Origin: Cavenderia fasciculata
Taxonomy: Eukaryota > Evosea > Eumycetozoa > Acytosteliales > Cavenderiaceae
NCBI RefSeq assembly: GCF_000203815.1
Contig: NW_004457729.1
Coordinates: forward strand, 2,170,674-2,234,673
Direction of reading: 5' to 3'
DNA length: 64,000 nucleotides
Within the stretch, counting starts at the first letter, position 1; each line of letters begins with the position of its first letter. Positions 1 through 12,400 of the stretch are shown here, piece after piece. The notes beneath the pieces are model-generated. The model was given only the letters and a program-made list of their open reading frames with translations, had not been told where the DNA came from and ran no database searches. Position numbers and translations under genes: made by a program.

Positions 1-1533
1 AAAGATGATGATCATATCAACATACCTACAGACCATACTACAATAAGAGATGTAACCGATAGTAGAACTCAAGAAATTAAAATAGATTATAGTGATGACG
101 ATGATGATAATAATAATAATAGTGATGATGATGCTTATGGTGGTGGTGGAGGTGGTGGAGATCATCGCTCCACCACCTATGGAGGTAAACAATCAACAAC
201 TATAAATGATATAAATTTAATTTCATCCACTTCTTCAACCAATTCTTCAACCAATTTAATTAATAATAATAATAATAATAATAGTCAACAAAGTTTAATT
301 GTTTCACCACAACCTATAAATAACAATAATAATAATATCAATAATAATAATAATCAATTATTATCATCTGATTCAACTTTAACACCAGAAATTGTTGGTG
401 CTTCATCCACTTCATGCACTTCTTCCAATTCTGGTAGTAATAATGATGAACAAAACAAAAAGATGAATGACAATACTACCACTACTACGACGACAACAAC
501 AACAACAACAACAACAATAACATCGCCACCACTAATGACACCAAAGATTGATGAAAAAAAGATTTATTGGTTAGATTTTGAAGGATTGGATGAAGAGGAA
601 ATAGGTGCTATTTGTAAAGTATTGTATGTTCATCATCTTACCTATGAAGATATTATTAGTCATGATTCAACTGAAAAGTCTGAAGAATACTCTAATTATA
701 TCTTTGTCTCAACCTCTGAGATTACCTACTCGCCTGGTGGTGAACTCATCAATAGCAGTATCTATCTACTCGTCTTTCAAACCTTTGTCATTGTATTTCA
801 TCAAGAACCAATCGATTGCTTTGATAATATGGTCAATTCATTTAAATATCTAGACAAGGGAATAGTTCATTCGCCATGGGTACTCTATAGCATGTTGGAA
901 TCAATATGTGAACTCTATGCTACCCATGCCGACTATTTAATGTCCGAAGTTCATACATTGGATGATTTCACTCTAAGAGAAGAAGTTGCTCAAAATGAAC
1001 TATACGTTAGATTAGGTAGAGCTACTCGTAAAGCTACAAATTTATTATCTTGGTTATTTATTAAAAAGTAAGTAAATAGAAAAATATAAATACATATAAA
1101 TATATATATTATTTATTGATTAATTTTTTTATTTAGTGATACATTGTCATCATTATTAAGAAATTCAATTAGTGAAGATACCAAAAGACATTTAAGAAAT
1201 ATTAAGGATCGTGTAGTTAGAATCCAACAAAAGATAAAGTTGGCAGAGGATTTATTGGAGAATGTAAACACTGTCTATATTTCCAAAGTGTCATTATTGC
1301 TCAACGAAGAGTCACATACTCTAAACATGTCCATGTCAAGATTTACAACATTGACTCTCATTTTCATGCCACTCAATCTGATAGCAGGTGTATTTGGAAT
1401 GAATGTCAAGTTGCCAGGCATGGTGGGGTATTACGAGGATACTCATATGAAATGGTTTACTTGTTTGATGACATTTTTTGCAGTTTGGATCGTAGGCACT
1501 GGACTATATTTTAAACGAGTTGGCTGGCTATAA
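1..1533 (+). CDS. CorA-family Mg2+ transporter (5' partial)
   Basis: The reading frame is open from base 1, so the start lies outside the window. Exons are <1-1067 and 1137-1533, with a 69 bp gtaagt..ttag intron, giving 487 residues here. Roughly the first 180 residues are low complexity (Asp, Asn, Ser and Thr runs). The cytosolic CorA domain follows. The last 70 residues hold two membrane segments, with the diagnostic GMN motif (bases 1396-1404, context GVFGMNVKLPG) closing the first and a short basic tail after the second. CorA/Mrs2 proteins form pentameric divalent-cation channels. The sequence is closer to bacterial or fungal CorA than to mitochondrial Mrs2, and no targeting signal can be judged without the N-terminus. 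The low-complexity extension is typical for dictyostelids. Confidence 0.9.
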
Positions 1534-1641
1534 ACAGGAAGAAGAAGAAGAAGAAGAAAAAGGAAAGTTGTTTCAAGAACAAATAAAATAGTGATCTTTA
1601 TTTATTTACAAAAAAGAGAGAAAATCAATCCATCCTTGGGT

Positions 1642-2041
1642 TTAGAATCTGATTGGTTGTTTGGGTGGTTCATTCAAATTCAATCTAACATTGACAACAC
1701 CTTGCTCAGTGTTGGTTAAACATGATCCTCTTGCCGATGGAATTTCGACGGCAGCTTGGTCGTTGACAGTGAGAGAAGCAGAGGTTACAGTGAATTCGTT
1801 TACATCCCAAATATCAGCTCCAGAGGTTGAGTATCCCTTTTCGAATCGCATACCAATTGGTGGAGGAAATTGGCGTGTCGTAGGGAGAGCAATTGCTATA
1901 AGCGATCAAGATTGATTGATTGATTGATTAGTCAACTAGCTGAGAGGTTTTATATTAGTGACAAAACTACTCACCTTTACCGGCAATAGTTGATTCACCA
2001 AGGTTGGTTTGTAAAGTTAATGTTACTTGTTTTGGTTCCAT
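1642..2041 (-). CDS. Small conserved-looking protein of unknown function
   Basis: I do not recognise this protein. Exon 1 is 2041-1975 (22 codons plus one base), a gtgagt..atag intron follows, and exon 2 is 1895-1642, giving 106 residues. Both junctions keep frame and the ATG (MEPKQVTLTL) follows an AT-rich leader. The protein has no signal peptide or membrane segment, alternates hydrophobic and polar residues (TVTSASLTVND, VVNVRLNLNEPP) and is probably a small beta-rich soluble protein. It ends 109 bp from the convergent CorA gene and starts 420 bp from the 3' end of TRAPPC10. Confidence 0.65.
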
Positions 2042-2460
2042 TATTTGTTTGTATATATATTTATGTTATCTGTTTATGAATAAATTTAACGTGAGTACTG
2101 GTGATCATTAAAAACAATGAAACAAACCCAATGAATTTCATTGTCACTTTCTGGGGAAATTTCAATTTCCACGGTCGTCAAACAAAACCGACGTCAGGTC
2201 GGTGCAAGACAACGACCTATCACTAACACATCAACTTTAATCTTATTTATATTAATTTTATAAGCTCAGCTCATACCCGTATTGAAAAAGAAATTAGTGG
2301 ACTTGATTTTTGTTAATTGTTAAAGATCTAAAAGCTCTTGAAAAACTTATACAGATCATTTTGTTTCCTATTATTATTCTTCTTTTCATTCAACAGTCTA
2401 CATATATGTTAAATTAGTTTATTATTACTATTATTATTATTATTATTATCTATTACTTTG
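2042..2460. promoter_or_regulatory. Intergenic upstream region of the 106-aa gene
   Basis: This is AT-rich non-coding DNA between the start of the small minus-strand gene and the stop codon of TRAPPC10. It must hold the promoter of the small gene. A more GC-rich block lies near 2160-2230 (containing acggtcgtc and gacgtcaggtcgg) and the TRAPPC10 side is (ATT)n-like. No specific element could be assigned. Confidence 0.4.
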
Positions 2461-5400
2461 TTAAACTCCAGTACTAATGATTTTACAAGCAGAATTAATA
2501 TTGATTGGAGGGTATACATAGATGTGATCATTATTGGTAGAGATTGAGTAGACTACGTTGACTTGGTCGATACCAATCAGATTGATTCTTGGTAGAGGCA
2601 GGGCCCCACTGCAAATCGGGATGAGATCACATGAAAACTGTTGTGTCTTTCCATTGGCCAATTTAAAAGAGTTTTTGGTACGACCGGCAACCGTCCAGAA
2701 TGAAGGGTCATAGTCGATAGAGTATTGCACATTGTTAAGTGTCGTTGTTTCCTTGTTGTTTGATGATTGTAAATTACTAATTGAAATACCCAATGGTACA
2801 ATAGATCCCAAATAGGTAATCTTTGAAATACTAATATCGATTTTATATAAATGCTAAAGAGAGAAAATAAATAAATATTATTAATTAATATTACATTTTT
2901 ATATTATATATATATGACTTACAGATGGACAATCAATATTAATTGGTGAAAAGAAATCAACTTGATCATTCCATAATGTTTTGCACTCTAATACTTGTGG
3001 GTCCAAATCTTGTAATTTGTTTATATATTGAACTTTTAATCTAAAACATCTATTTGCATCTATAAATAAATCAAGTTAATAATCCATCCATTCGTTATCC
3101 GTTTATCTCTCTTTAATATATATTTACCTTTATCTGAATATTTGTTAAATTCAAAAATTGTTGAAATTAAATGACCTGGATATAATGTCTTTTTTTTTTT
3201 TGATTGAAATAAATTAGTGCCTTGATATTATTATTTGATCAAATAACTAATAATCTTTTTTGACATACAGTATTTTTTAAAGATTGATTATAATCTTTCA
3301 TTAGATAAAAAGAATATTTACGATCGGATTCATTTTCATAATATTGAGAATCACATTCATCGAGTAGATAATCAGTGATGACGATTGGTAGAGGAGCATT
3401 ACATTGTAATTGGATCTTTAAGAAATATTTGTTATTGAGAGGGATGACTTGTTCCTCGACGGAGAATGGATTAATAAATAGAGCATTTTCAATTGGTGAT
3501 ATGGAATAGGTTTCTTTGGTTTGTTTTTGATACTGGAAATCAACTCGGAATTGATGGGTGCATGGATCGACATTGACTGCCATCACGGGGAGGAAGAACT
3601 CTAGTTGTTCACCATAATCCAATGGTTCAAGCTGGATCTTTTCATTCTTGAATGCAAATTCGACAATCGATTGGTGGCCATGCTTATTCTTGAGTAATGC
3701 CTTTAATGTCGGTGCATTGATGATGGTTGCACCGCTAGGACTGCTAAATGACAACACACCCTTTTCAATAGAGTCGGTATGCGTACCTATTCTAACGGTA
3801 ATGTATTGCACACAACAGAGGAACAGTGGTGACGGTGCAATAGTGTCGAGAGTGATGGCACTGGCCGTCTCTATGATTTGGATCTGTCCTGCATCACCAC
3901 CACGAAGTGGAATGGCAAAGGAGATGCTGCCAGCCTTGAGCCACAACGACTCCTTTACAAACAATGATTTGATGGTACCAACCGTACTAAATGTCAATAT
4001 ATTGTCGCCAGGTTGCAAAACAAAATCGTTGAGTGAAAAGATAAGTTTATCAACAGTGCCAGATGGATTGGATGGTTTTACAAAATTGACATGTCCACTA
4101 TTAATCGTCATTGGTTGATTTAGATTACTTCTAATCTTTACAATGATTGTAATTGGTTCTAAAAATCTATATTCTTTTTGTGCAATCTTAATTTTACATT
4201 TAAATAATTTTGATGTATTTTGTGTTTGAACAACTAAAAAATAAAAAGAAAAAAGAATTAGAATATATTTCTTTCTTGTTTTTTCTTTTGTTCTTTCTAT
4301 TTTTCATACTATTTAAATCTTTTGTATTTGAAATTTGAATGATTTGATCAAGGTAATAATTTTTTTCTTCTTTGTTTGATAGTGTACCAGGTGAAAGTAA
4401 GGAAACACAAGTTCCAGTATAATCGACTATATGATTTAATTGTTGTTGACAATATCCCAATTTAGTTTTAACTGCATACTCTAATGAAGTCCAACTTTCT
4501 CTTGCATATAAATTAACTATAGATTTAAATAAATTCTCTGCTAATCCAAATTCTTTTAATTTACTACAAAAATAAAATATATTAGATTAATATATTATTA
4601 TAACTCTCTTCTATTTTTTTTGTGACATACAAATGAAAAGTACCAACAGAATATTTTAATCTGGCCAATGCTCTAGTTCTATTTGTTTGAGTAAATAAAT
4701 TTTCAGCTTGATTCATAACATCAAGATAAAGAGTTCTAAATTGTTCGACTGATTGGAAAGCAGCTTGAAGAGGAGGATAGGAAAAGATGGAAGTGGTAGA
4801 AATATTATTTGGTGCATCATCTTTTCTAAACAACTCTTCAACACTTTTAAATAATGCTCCATAATAATCCTTTGGAATAATCTTTAATTTAATTGCTAAT
4901 TCTTCCAACTAAATAAAAATAAAAATAAATCAAAGTGATTAATAAGTATGATACTTTCATTTGTTGTTAATATTATTATTATTATTTTTTTTACCTTTTG
5001 ACCAGCATTAAATAATAAATCAGATAAAAATAAATCAAATAATTCTTTTTCTTGTTTATCATCTTTGGTACGATCCAATTCAGCGATAGAGTTTAGTGAT
5101 GGTGTTCTCATCCAATTAGATACACCACCTTGAAGTGTAGATGATTGAGTGACTGTAAGAGATTGAGTTCCAGTGATACCTAGACCACTGAGAATAGAGG
5201 ATGCCTTGGAAGCGGCAGTTGTTGTTGAAAAGGAGGATGATGATGACGATGATAGTGATACGGTGGCAGGGGTAGTGGCAGGCGAAGATGTGTTGCTGCC
5301 AGAGACGAGCCCGAGACCGCTCGTCACATTATTGAGAAATCTCGAGAGTGGAGGAGTGACAATCTTTGTTTTTGGGTTGACGGTAGTTCCACTCGCACCA

Positions 5401-6857
5401 CCCTGTCCCAATGAAGAAGGTGACTGTGACAACTTTTCATAACCATCTTGACATGCCTTGATAATCTCGAGACTGACTGAAAACACCCACGCCTCTCTAA
5501 AGTAAGGTGACGAGAAACTGTCTGCATTCTTTGATATGATACGTTGGATAGATGCGATAAATGCATTGGCACGCGATGCAACCTCGACTGGACGGTGCAA
5601 GAGGAAGAGTAGTTTGGCCTGTTTGGCAAACAAATAATGTTTAAAGTCAAACAAACTAATCTTGTTGTTAAAAATAAGGTCGCGGTATGGTTTTTTGTTT
5701 ACGTCTAATATATCCATCCCGTCACCTGGGTCGTTGTTGGTGATACTCTCAAACGTTGTCTTTGTCTCTGTAAACAGCACTTCGAGCTCAAAGTACTGCA
5801 CCAACGCATCCTCGTAGAGTTGTGCGCGTTCATAGATTAACGCCAAACTCTCTTTGAGAAAGAAAAACGACAAGTAGCTCCACCCGAGTGCCGTGCGCTT
5901 GGCATCTGACTTGCGAATCTCCTCCTCGTAGGTAGTGAGGTATTGCTCGGCCGACGAGATGATACCCTCCTTCATCTTGCCCAGAAAATCATCCCACAGG
6001 TCGTCATTCTTGTTGGCGTCGTCAAAGAATCGCAATTGACAACAACGATCGCGTTTAACGTTAAAGTCATTCTTGATCTTGTCAAATACGGTCCTGTGCA
6101 ACTTGGACGTTAACTCTGAGAATGATCGCTTTTGACCAAGTGACACATACACTATCAACCATTCCTGATGACGTTCAGACATTGATGTCACCCATTGCTT
6201 GATCTTTGGTTTGACCGCGTTCTTGTACTGATCGGCGTCATCGCAGTGAACCAAGTACAAATAGAGGTATGGTTTCTTGTACAAGTCTTGAAACTCGTAC
6301 GTTGGTTTCAATCGTTCGTCATTGTGTGGTAGAATATTAACAGGCATTTTATCTACAATCTTGGTATGACCAGTCTTTGTTCTCCAACTAATATTTCTCA
6401 ATGGTAAATGATTCCATAAATCAGGTTCCAAATATTTCCATACTCCAAAGTCATCTTGATCTATAGATAGATAGAAAAAAAAAGAAAAAAGAAAAGAATT
6501 AATATATTGATTCTATATTAATCAATCATCCATCATATTAATTATCCTCTTTGTCATCCCTCTTTCTTTGTACATACATGATATTGTTATATGATCAACT
6601 CCGACCTCTCCATTGATTGATGCAGATGATGAGTTTAATCCTCCTGATGCAGTCGAAGAGTTTAATCCTCCAGATGCTGATGCCGATGTTACAGATTGAT
6701 TCGGTGATGGTACCGGGATATGAGTCGCAGTTGGTGTCACTGATATAGAAGGTGGTAGTGAAGGTGGTGGTGATGTTGAAGTAGATGCTGAGGTTGTTGT
6801 TGTTGTTGTAGTCGCAGTAGTAGCAGTAGTTTCAGATGGTGATGATGTAGTCGACAT
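2461..6857 (-). CDS. trappc10: TRAPPC10 (Trs130), TRAPP II tethering subunit
   Basis: TRAPPC10 is a large subunit of the TRAPP II guanine-nucleotide exchange/tethering complex acting on Rab GTPases at the Golgi. Eight exons join in frame: 6857-6578, 6460-4995, 4908-4631, 4563-4310, 4233-3269, 3188-3128, 3059-2923 and 2853-2461, for 1277 residues, about the family length. After about 90 residues of Thr/Ser low complexity, the TRAPPC10 N-terminal domain begins (EPDLWNHLPLRNISWRTK). An alpha-solenoid region follows with a Ser/Thr insert (about residues 390-470), then a beta-sandwich C-terminus with PVMAVNVD, VEEQVIP and a late FWTVAGRTKNSF motif. The exon 6 acceptor is odd: the AG follows twelve A residues rather than a pyrimidine tract, so that junction is the least certain. 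Confidence 0.9.
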
Positions 6858-7240
6858 GATTCAATGAACACAAATTTCTCTCCAACCTCTTTCCAACTGT
6901 GCTATTGAATACTTGTTTCCACTACTCTACTATCTCTTCTCCTTTATAAAGTTACAACTATAATAAATGATTATACCTGAATGATTTGCTTGCTTGTTCA
7001 AAGCAATTTTAAATTAATGGTTCAAACCAATTTTTATTTATTTTCAAAAGAACACCCTCAGATTATTATTATTCTTTTTACTCTTCTCTGAAAACTACAA
7101 CTAACTACCTAACAACAACAACAACACGAATTAATTGTAGATAAAGAGATATCTAGATAGATCGATAGATAGATAGATAAACGAATAAATATATATATCT
7201 TTCTTATCTGCTGCAGATAAGTAATACATTTAGGAAGAAG
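6858..7240. promoter_or_regulatory. Divergent promoter region, trappc10 / prkab
   Basis: A 383 bp non-coding stretch separates the divergent ATGs of TRAPPC10 and the AMPK beta subunit, so it must serve both. It contains a TTATAAAG element near 6943-6950, a tandem gata/gatag run near 7150-7185 and the A-rich leader usual before dictyostelid start codons. No confirmed factor site is visible. Confidence 0.45.
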
Positions 7241-8486
7241 ATGGGTATAACATCATCGACTGAACAAAAAGATAGTCAGTATGCAAACCAACAGTCGACT
7301 ACTGGAAGAGGTAGAAGTTCATCAACAAACTCTTCTCCAATGTCAACAGGATTGAATACAAGACAACAACAACAACAGCAGCCACAACAACAAACACAAT
7401 ATCACCATGTACCTCCACCTTCACCCAATACGATTGGAGCAGGTAATAATTCTCGGTACTCTCCTATACCAAGCTTTACAAGTAGTGGAAGCAAACAGAT
7501 ACAACAGAATCCTATCAAATCACCTAATCAACAGAGTCAACAACAACAACAACACCCTTCATCCTATACAGCCACCACTTCAACCTCCAAGTCACAATAC
7601 TCCTCAAGTCATACTCCATCTACAAATACCACTCCAAATAGATTCATTCCTATGGGATCAACTCCTGCAACCTCTGAATTTAATGTATTAAGTAAGAAAC
7701 AAATAACTATGAATAATATTTTAATGGATGACTAATGATATTTCTATATTTTCTATATAGTGTCACCACCATCATCACCATTATCGGGATCGATTGGTAT
7801 ACCAAATACACAAGAAGTGGTACCAACAGTATTTACATGGGCTGGTGGAGGCAAGGAAGTCTTTATTGCAGGTTCATTCAACAATTGGAAGGAAAAGATA
7901 CCATTGTCACACAGCGAGAAAGATTTTACTCTTATTTATAACCTTCCACCTGGAGTACATCAATACAAGTTTATCGTCGATGGCAAATGGGTACATTCAT
8001 CTGAACAACCAGTTGCTGCCGACACTAAAGGCAACTTGATTAATTTCGTTGAAGTCAAATCAAAAGATATATCAAATGAATTGAGTAATTTTAAAAGTTT
8101 GTATTAAACATATATATATATATTTATTTAATTATTTTAATTAATTAATTAATTGATTTATTTAATTATTTTAATTAGTTTCATCAACACCACCAGGATC
8201 ATATAGTAAAAATGTACCAGAGGAAGAATTTCAAAAGATTCCTCCACCATCTTTACCAGCACATCTTCGTCGAGCACTTTTAAATACTCAACCATCCACC
8301 GAGGATCCAACTCTTCTTCCACTTCCCCATCATGTTATGCTCAATCATCTCTATTCACTTCCACGAAAGGATAAGGTAACCATTCTAGGTGTAACACATC
8401 GATACAAGACCAAGTTTGTTACCACTGTACTTTATAAACCTGTTCATGAACCAACTGAAACAGAGGAACCCGATGACCTCGAGTAA
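7241..8486 (+). CDS. prkab: AMP-activated protein kinase beta subunit
   Basis: This is the scaffold subunit of the AMPK energy-sensing heterotrimer. Exons 7241-7691, 7761-8096 and 8179-8486 join in frame to 364 residues. The N-terminus MGITSS fits an N-myristoylation signal (Gly2, Ser6), as in animal AMPK beta. A Gln/Ser/Pro-rich linker follows to about residue 165. A CBM48 glycogen-binding module (about 171-250) has FNNWK and YKFIVDGKWVH, carrying the usual sugar-stacking tryptophans. The C-terminal ASC domain (about 265-355) has PPSLPAHLRRALLN, LPLPHHVMLNHLY and YKTKFVTTVLYKP, the parts that bind the alpha and gamma subunits. The exon 2 donor is gtttgt; the downstream gtatta alternative would break the frame before the ASC domain. 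Confidence 0.95.
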
Positions 8487-9421
8487 AGGTTAACCTATAT
8501 ATATATCCCACCACCACCACAACCGCCCGAACCTTCCATCATACATTTATCATTTTAACCATCAAATCACGTGTGGATGGACTTATATATAACAATCATC
8601 CTTAACATTCATCGTAATAAATTTTGCCATTACAAAAGCTTTGTACAGACCAATCAATATATAACCATCTTCATGCAGACGCAGACTCACAATTTTGTTC
8701 ACACTCTTAATGGTCCATCCTTGAAAACAATCAACAAAATACTCCAACCATGAATATTTTTATCAAACCTCAACCAACAATATTGTAATAATTAATTAAA
8801 TAATAATTGAGGTTATTAAGAAAAGAAGAGAATAGAGATTTATTCAGATTAGGCAAAAAGAAAGTCAAGAAGAAATAGAATTGTAAAGACGCATATCGAA
8901 TTATTTCATCAATAATATCTAACCGATCATGTATAATATCTTTAAGTTTGACGATGGTAATTGTGCGTCATATGAAACTTCAAAAACGACAAACAAAACC
9001 AAGGGCGTCTACCAGTAGGTGCCAATATTTTTGCAAGTCAGTTCAAGCTCGAAAAAAAGATTCGCAACCGCTTTTTTGATACTCGTTTTCATCATCAATG
9101 ACAAGTCAGAGGGGTTCTATGTTCTCAAGATGCCATCAGCGGTTGGTTCTCCTCCACAAAAACAGTCTCTGAAATAATTATCTAGATTCATCGATATTTA
9201 TCAAATATTAATGGAAACATCGTATCGACATCTGACTTGAGGAATATGGTAGGACAAGAAATATAATGTGAGCCCATCAAGATCATATGGTTTTTTTTCT
9301 CTCTCTCTTCCCCACAAATAATATTATTCATATACATACATAATTATTTATATATATTATAATTTATACATACATATACGTACAGAACAGACCAAGACAT
9401 ATCTATCTATAATTTTCAATT
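8487..9421. other. Intergenic region upstream of the ComC-like gene
   Basis: About 935 bp without a supportable gene. The first 300 bp are the 3' flank of prkab. A less AT-rich block at about 8940-9260 carries an 8 bp inverted repeat (caaccgct near 9066, agcggttg near 9133). The last 130 bp are TA-rich with a TC run and lead into the next ATG. The block might be promoter sequence or an unrecognised RNA; nothing decides this. Confidence 0.4.
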
Positions 9422-12400
9422 ATGGAGTTTATCGCACGATACTCTTTAAAATTAATTTTTGCTGTATTATTATTAATAGTAACCGATAGTAAAGCTCAAT
9501 GGATTTATGAAGTAGAGTACGCAGGTGCAGGATGTACAGGTTTAATTAATAGAGTGACAGCATTTTATGATGGACAGTGTTATGCTGGTGGTTCCGATTT
9601 TTGGTGGTACTCTACATCTGGTGGAACTCCAACCTTTAGAATCTCATCAGGCGGTTGTTTTGCAGCTGCTCAATACACCTTTCCCTATACATTCAACGCA
9701 TGTAATAGTGGAAACATGATGGTCATAGCACGTACCGTACCACCCATTCCAATGACCGGAGCACTTGGTTTCGAACGAATTTCATCTCCAAACCCATCGG
9801 CCGATTGTCTAAACTTCCAAAACGAAAGAAACATTGATAGAATAGGTGCATGTGTCATGTTACCATCCAACAGAGGTGCAGGTATCTACACCAAGGCAAT
9901 TGCCAGCCCTAATATCGGATTTGGATTTTTTTATGTCAATTGTCCTACTATTATGGGTTCCACCCTTTTTACTTCACCAATGACTTGCTCAAGTGTCGAT
10001 GGCGGGTTCACCTATGGACAGGTGTTCCCAGCACTGTCTATATCCTCAGTTGCCGCATCCAATACTCTTACCGATGTCTCATTGAATGGTTTCTCGTCGA
10101 ATATTGGTGGCTCCACCTTTTTCTATACTGCCATGCTCAGTTGTCCAGCCGGTCAATTCCCAATGTCCGTCACGATCAACCCCGCCACACCAACCGCCGC
10201 CATTGCCATCCCTGCAGCCACCAGAGGTCAGAGTTGCGTAGTCGTTGTATCCGCCAATGGAGACCCAATAATGTCAGGTGTTGGTGTATCAGGTCAATCA
10301 GCTGCCTTTACCATTCCACTTCGTACGTCAAAAAATATAACACATTCTCTTTTTTTTTAAAATTAATTTGATTTTTTTTTTTAATTTATTTTCTACCACC
10401 TCTAGTTGCATCAATGTCATCATTAACACCAGGAACTGTGACGACTAGAACCATTTCATTTAGTTATTCAAGTAGTACCGGTGGTACTTATACAGTGACT
10501 GTTGGTGGTAACACTTATCCTGGGTGTTCAGCTACAACTACTTGTACTGCTACTGGTTTGACTCCAAACACACTATATACTGTCAGTGTTACCGTCACCA
10601 ATGCTGGAACGACCTCTGCACCTTTAAGTTATTCCGCAACCACAGTCAATGTTATTACAACCCCGTCGATCGCAATCACTGGTCAGACAAGCACATCGAT
10701 CTCTGTATCGTACCCCGTAACCCGTGGTTATGGAGCAACAACCTACCAACTCAGACTCAACACAGTCGTTCAAGCTTCATGTACAACTTCATCATGCACA
10801 CTCTCTGGTCTTGTCTATGGAACTGTGTATACTATTTCAGTGACTGCAACCAATGATGGTTATTCTGCTACTTCACTTGATTCAGTTACAAACTTTTGGA
10901 CTTGTATATATTATTAAAATGAAAAGATGAAAAGAAAGATAAATTAATTCAAAATACTTACAATTCTTCTTCCTCTTCTTCTTCTTCTTTTGTTACTTTT
11001 TTAATTTAGTACCAACAATCGGAGCAGTTAATATATTAAATTATGGAACTACATGGGTATCATTTGGTTATTCATCAAATAATGGAAGAGTAATTGGTGC
11101 CAATACTTTTGCAATTCGTGTTAATGGAGTTCTAAGCTCCAACGCTACTTGTTCATCATCTACTAGTTGTTATGTAGGTGGATTGACAGCAGGTTCAACA
11201 CCATCGATTAGTATCCTCTCTACCAATAATGGAGAAACATCAGCCACACCAGGTACAGCAAGTCAAAAACTTTACAACAGTGTCAACACTCTTACAGTGA
11301 CACCATCACTACAAACCAGTTCATCATTTAGAGTATCATATTCAAGTTTAGAAGGTATCCCAGGTCAAACATCCTACCAAATTTTAATTGATGGAGCTTC
11401 CAATCCAAATTGTCCAACTACTACTACTCAAGGTGGTTGTACATTGACATCCATGGCCTCTAAAACCTACAATGCTACAGTCACTGCAACAAATGATGGT
11501 CTAGTACTCGTAAAAACTATTATGGTTCTTGTTACTGATTGTATGTACAAAAATAATTTTAATATATATATATTTTTTGAATTTAACAATTAATTATTTT
11601 TAAATTATTTTAGTCCCAACAATGAATCCAATAGTATTGGGTGCAATAGGTACAACATGGGTTGAATTTACTTATTCTTCTAATGGTGGTACAGCTGGAG
11701 GTAACTCTTATACAGTTAATGTTGCTGGATCAGATATCGCAACAGCATCATGTAAACAAGGACCATATTGTAAGGTCATTGGATTGGCACCTGGATCTTC
11801 ACCAGCCATTTCAATTTATGTTACCAACAATGGAGAGAATTCCATTCCCGCTTCGAAAACTGCTACTTTGTATCAACCAACATCAACCCCAACCATCACT
11901 CTAACAAGGGTGTCTACATCGACACTTAGTATTTCATGGGTCGAGCATAATGGTGTTCCAGGACAATCATTATTTGATGTTTTAGTAAATGGAACAAACA
12001 TTTGCACCAACATTGCCACTACCACTTGTCAATATAATTCGGTCGTTGATGGAATATATTACAACATTACAACTATTGTTAAAAATGATAACTTTGTATC
12101 ATCAAATTCAACAACCTATTTTTATCCTCGTATGTATTAGTAACCAATATGAAACAATTGAATACATTGTATTAATTCTTTATTATTATTTTCTTCTTAA
12201 TCATAGTCGCAATAATGTCATCATTAACACCAGGAACTGTGACGACTAGAACCATTTCATTTAGTTATTCAAGTAGTACCGGTGGTACCTATACAGTGAC
12301 TGTTGGTGGTAACACTTATACTGGATGCTCAGCTACAACTACTTGTACTGCTACTGGTTTGACTCCAAACACACTATATACTGTCAGTGTCCTTGTAACA

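Noticed and set aside
7010-7040. ggttcaaacc resembling a tRNA B box
   Set aside because: No matching acceptor stem, D-arm or anticodon arm upstream.
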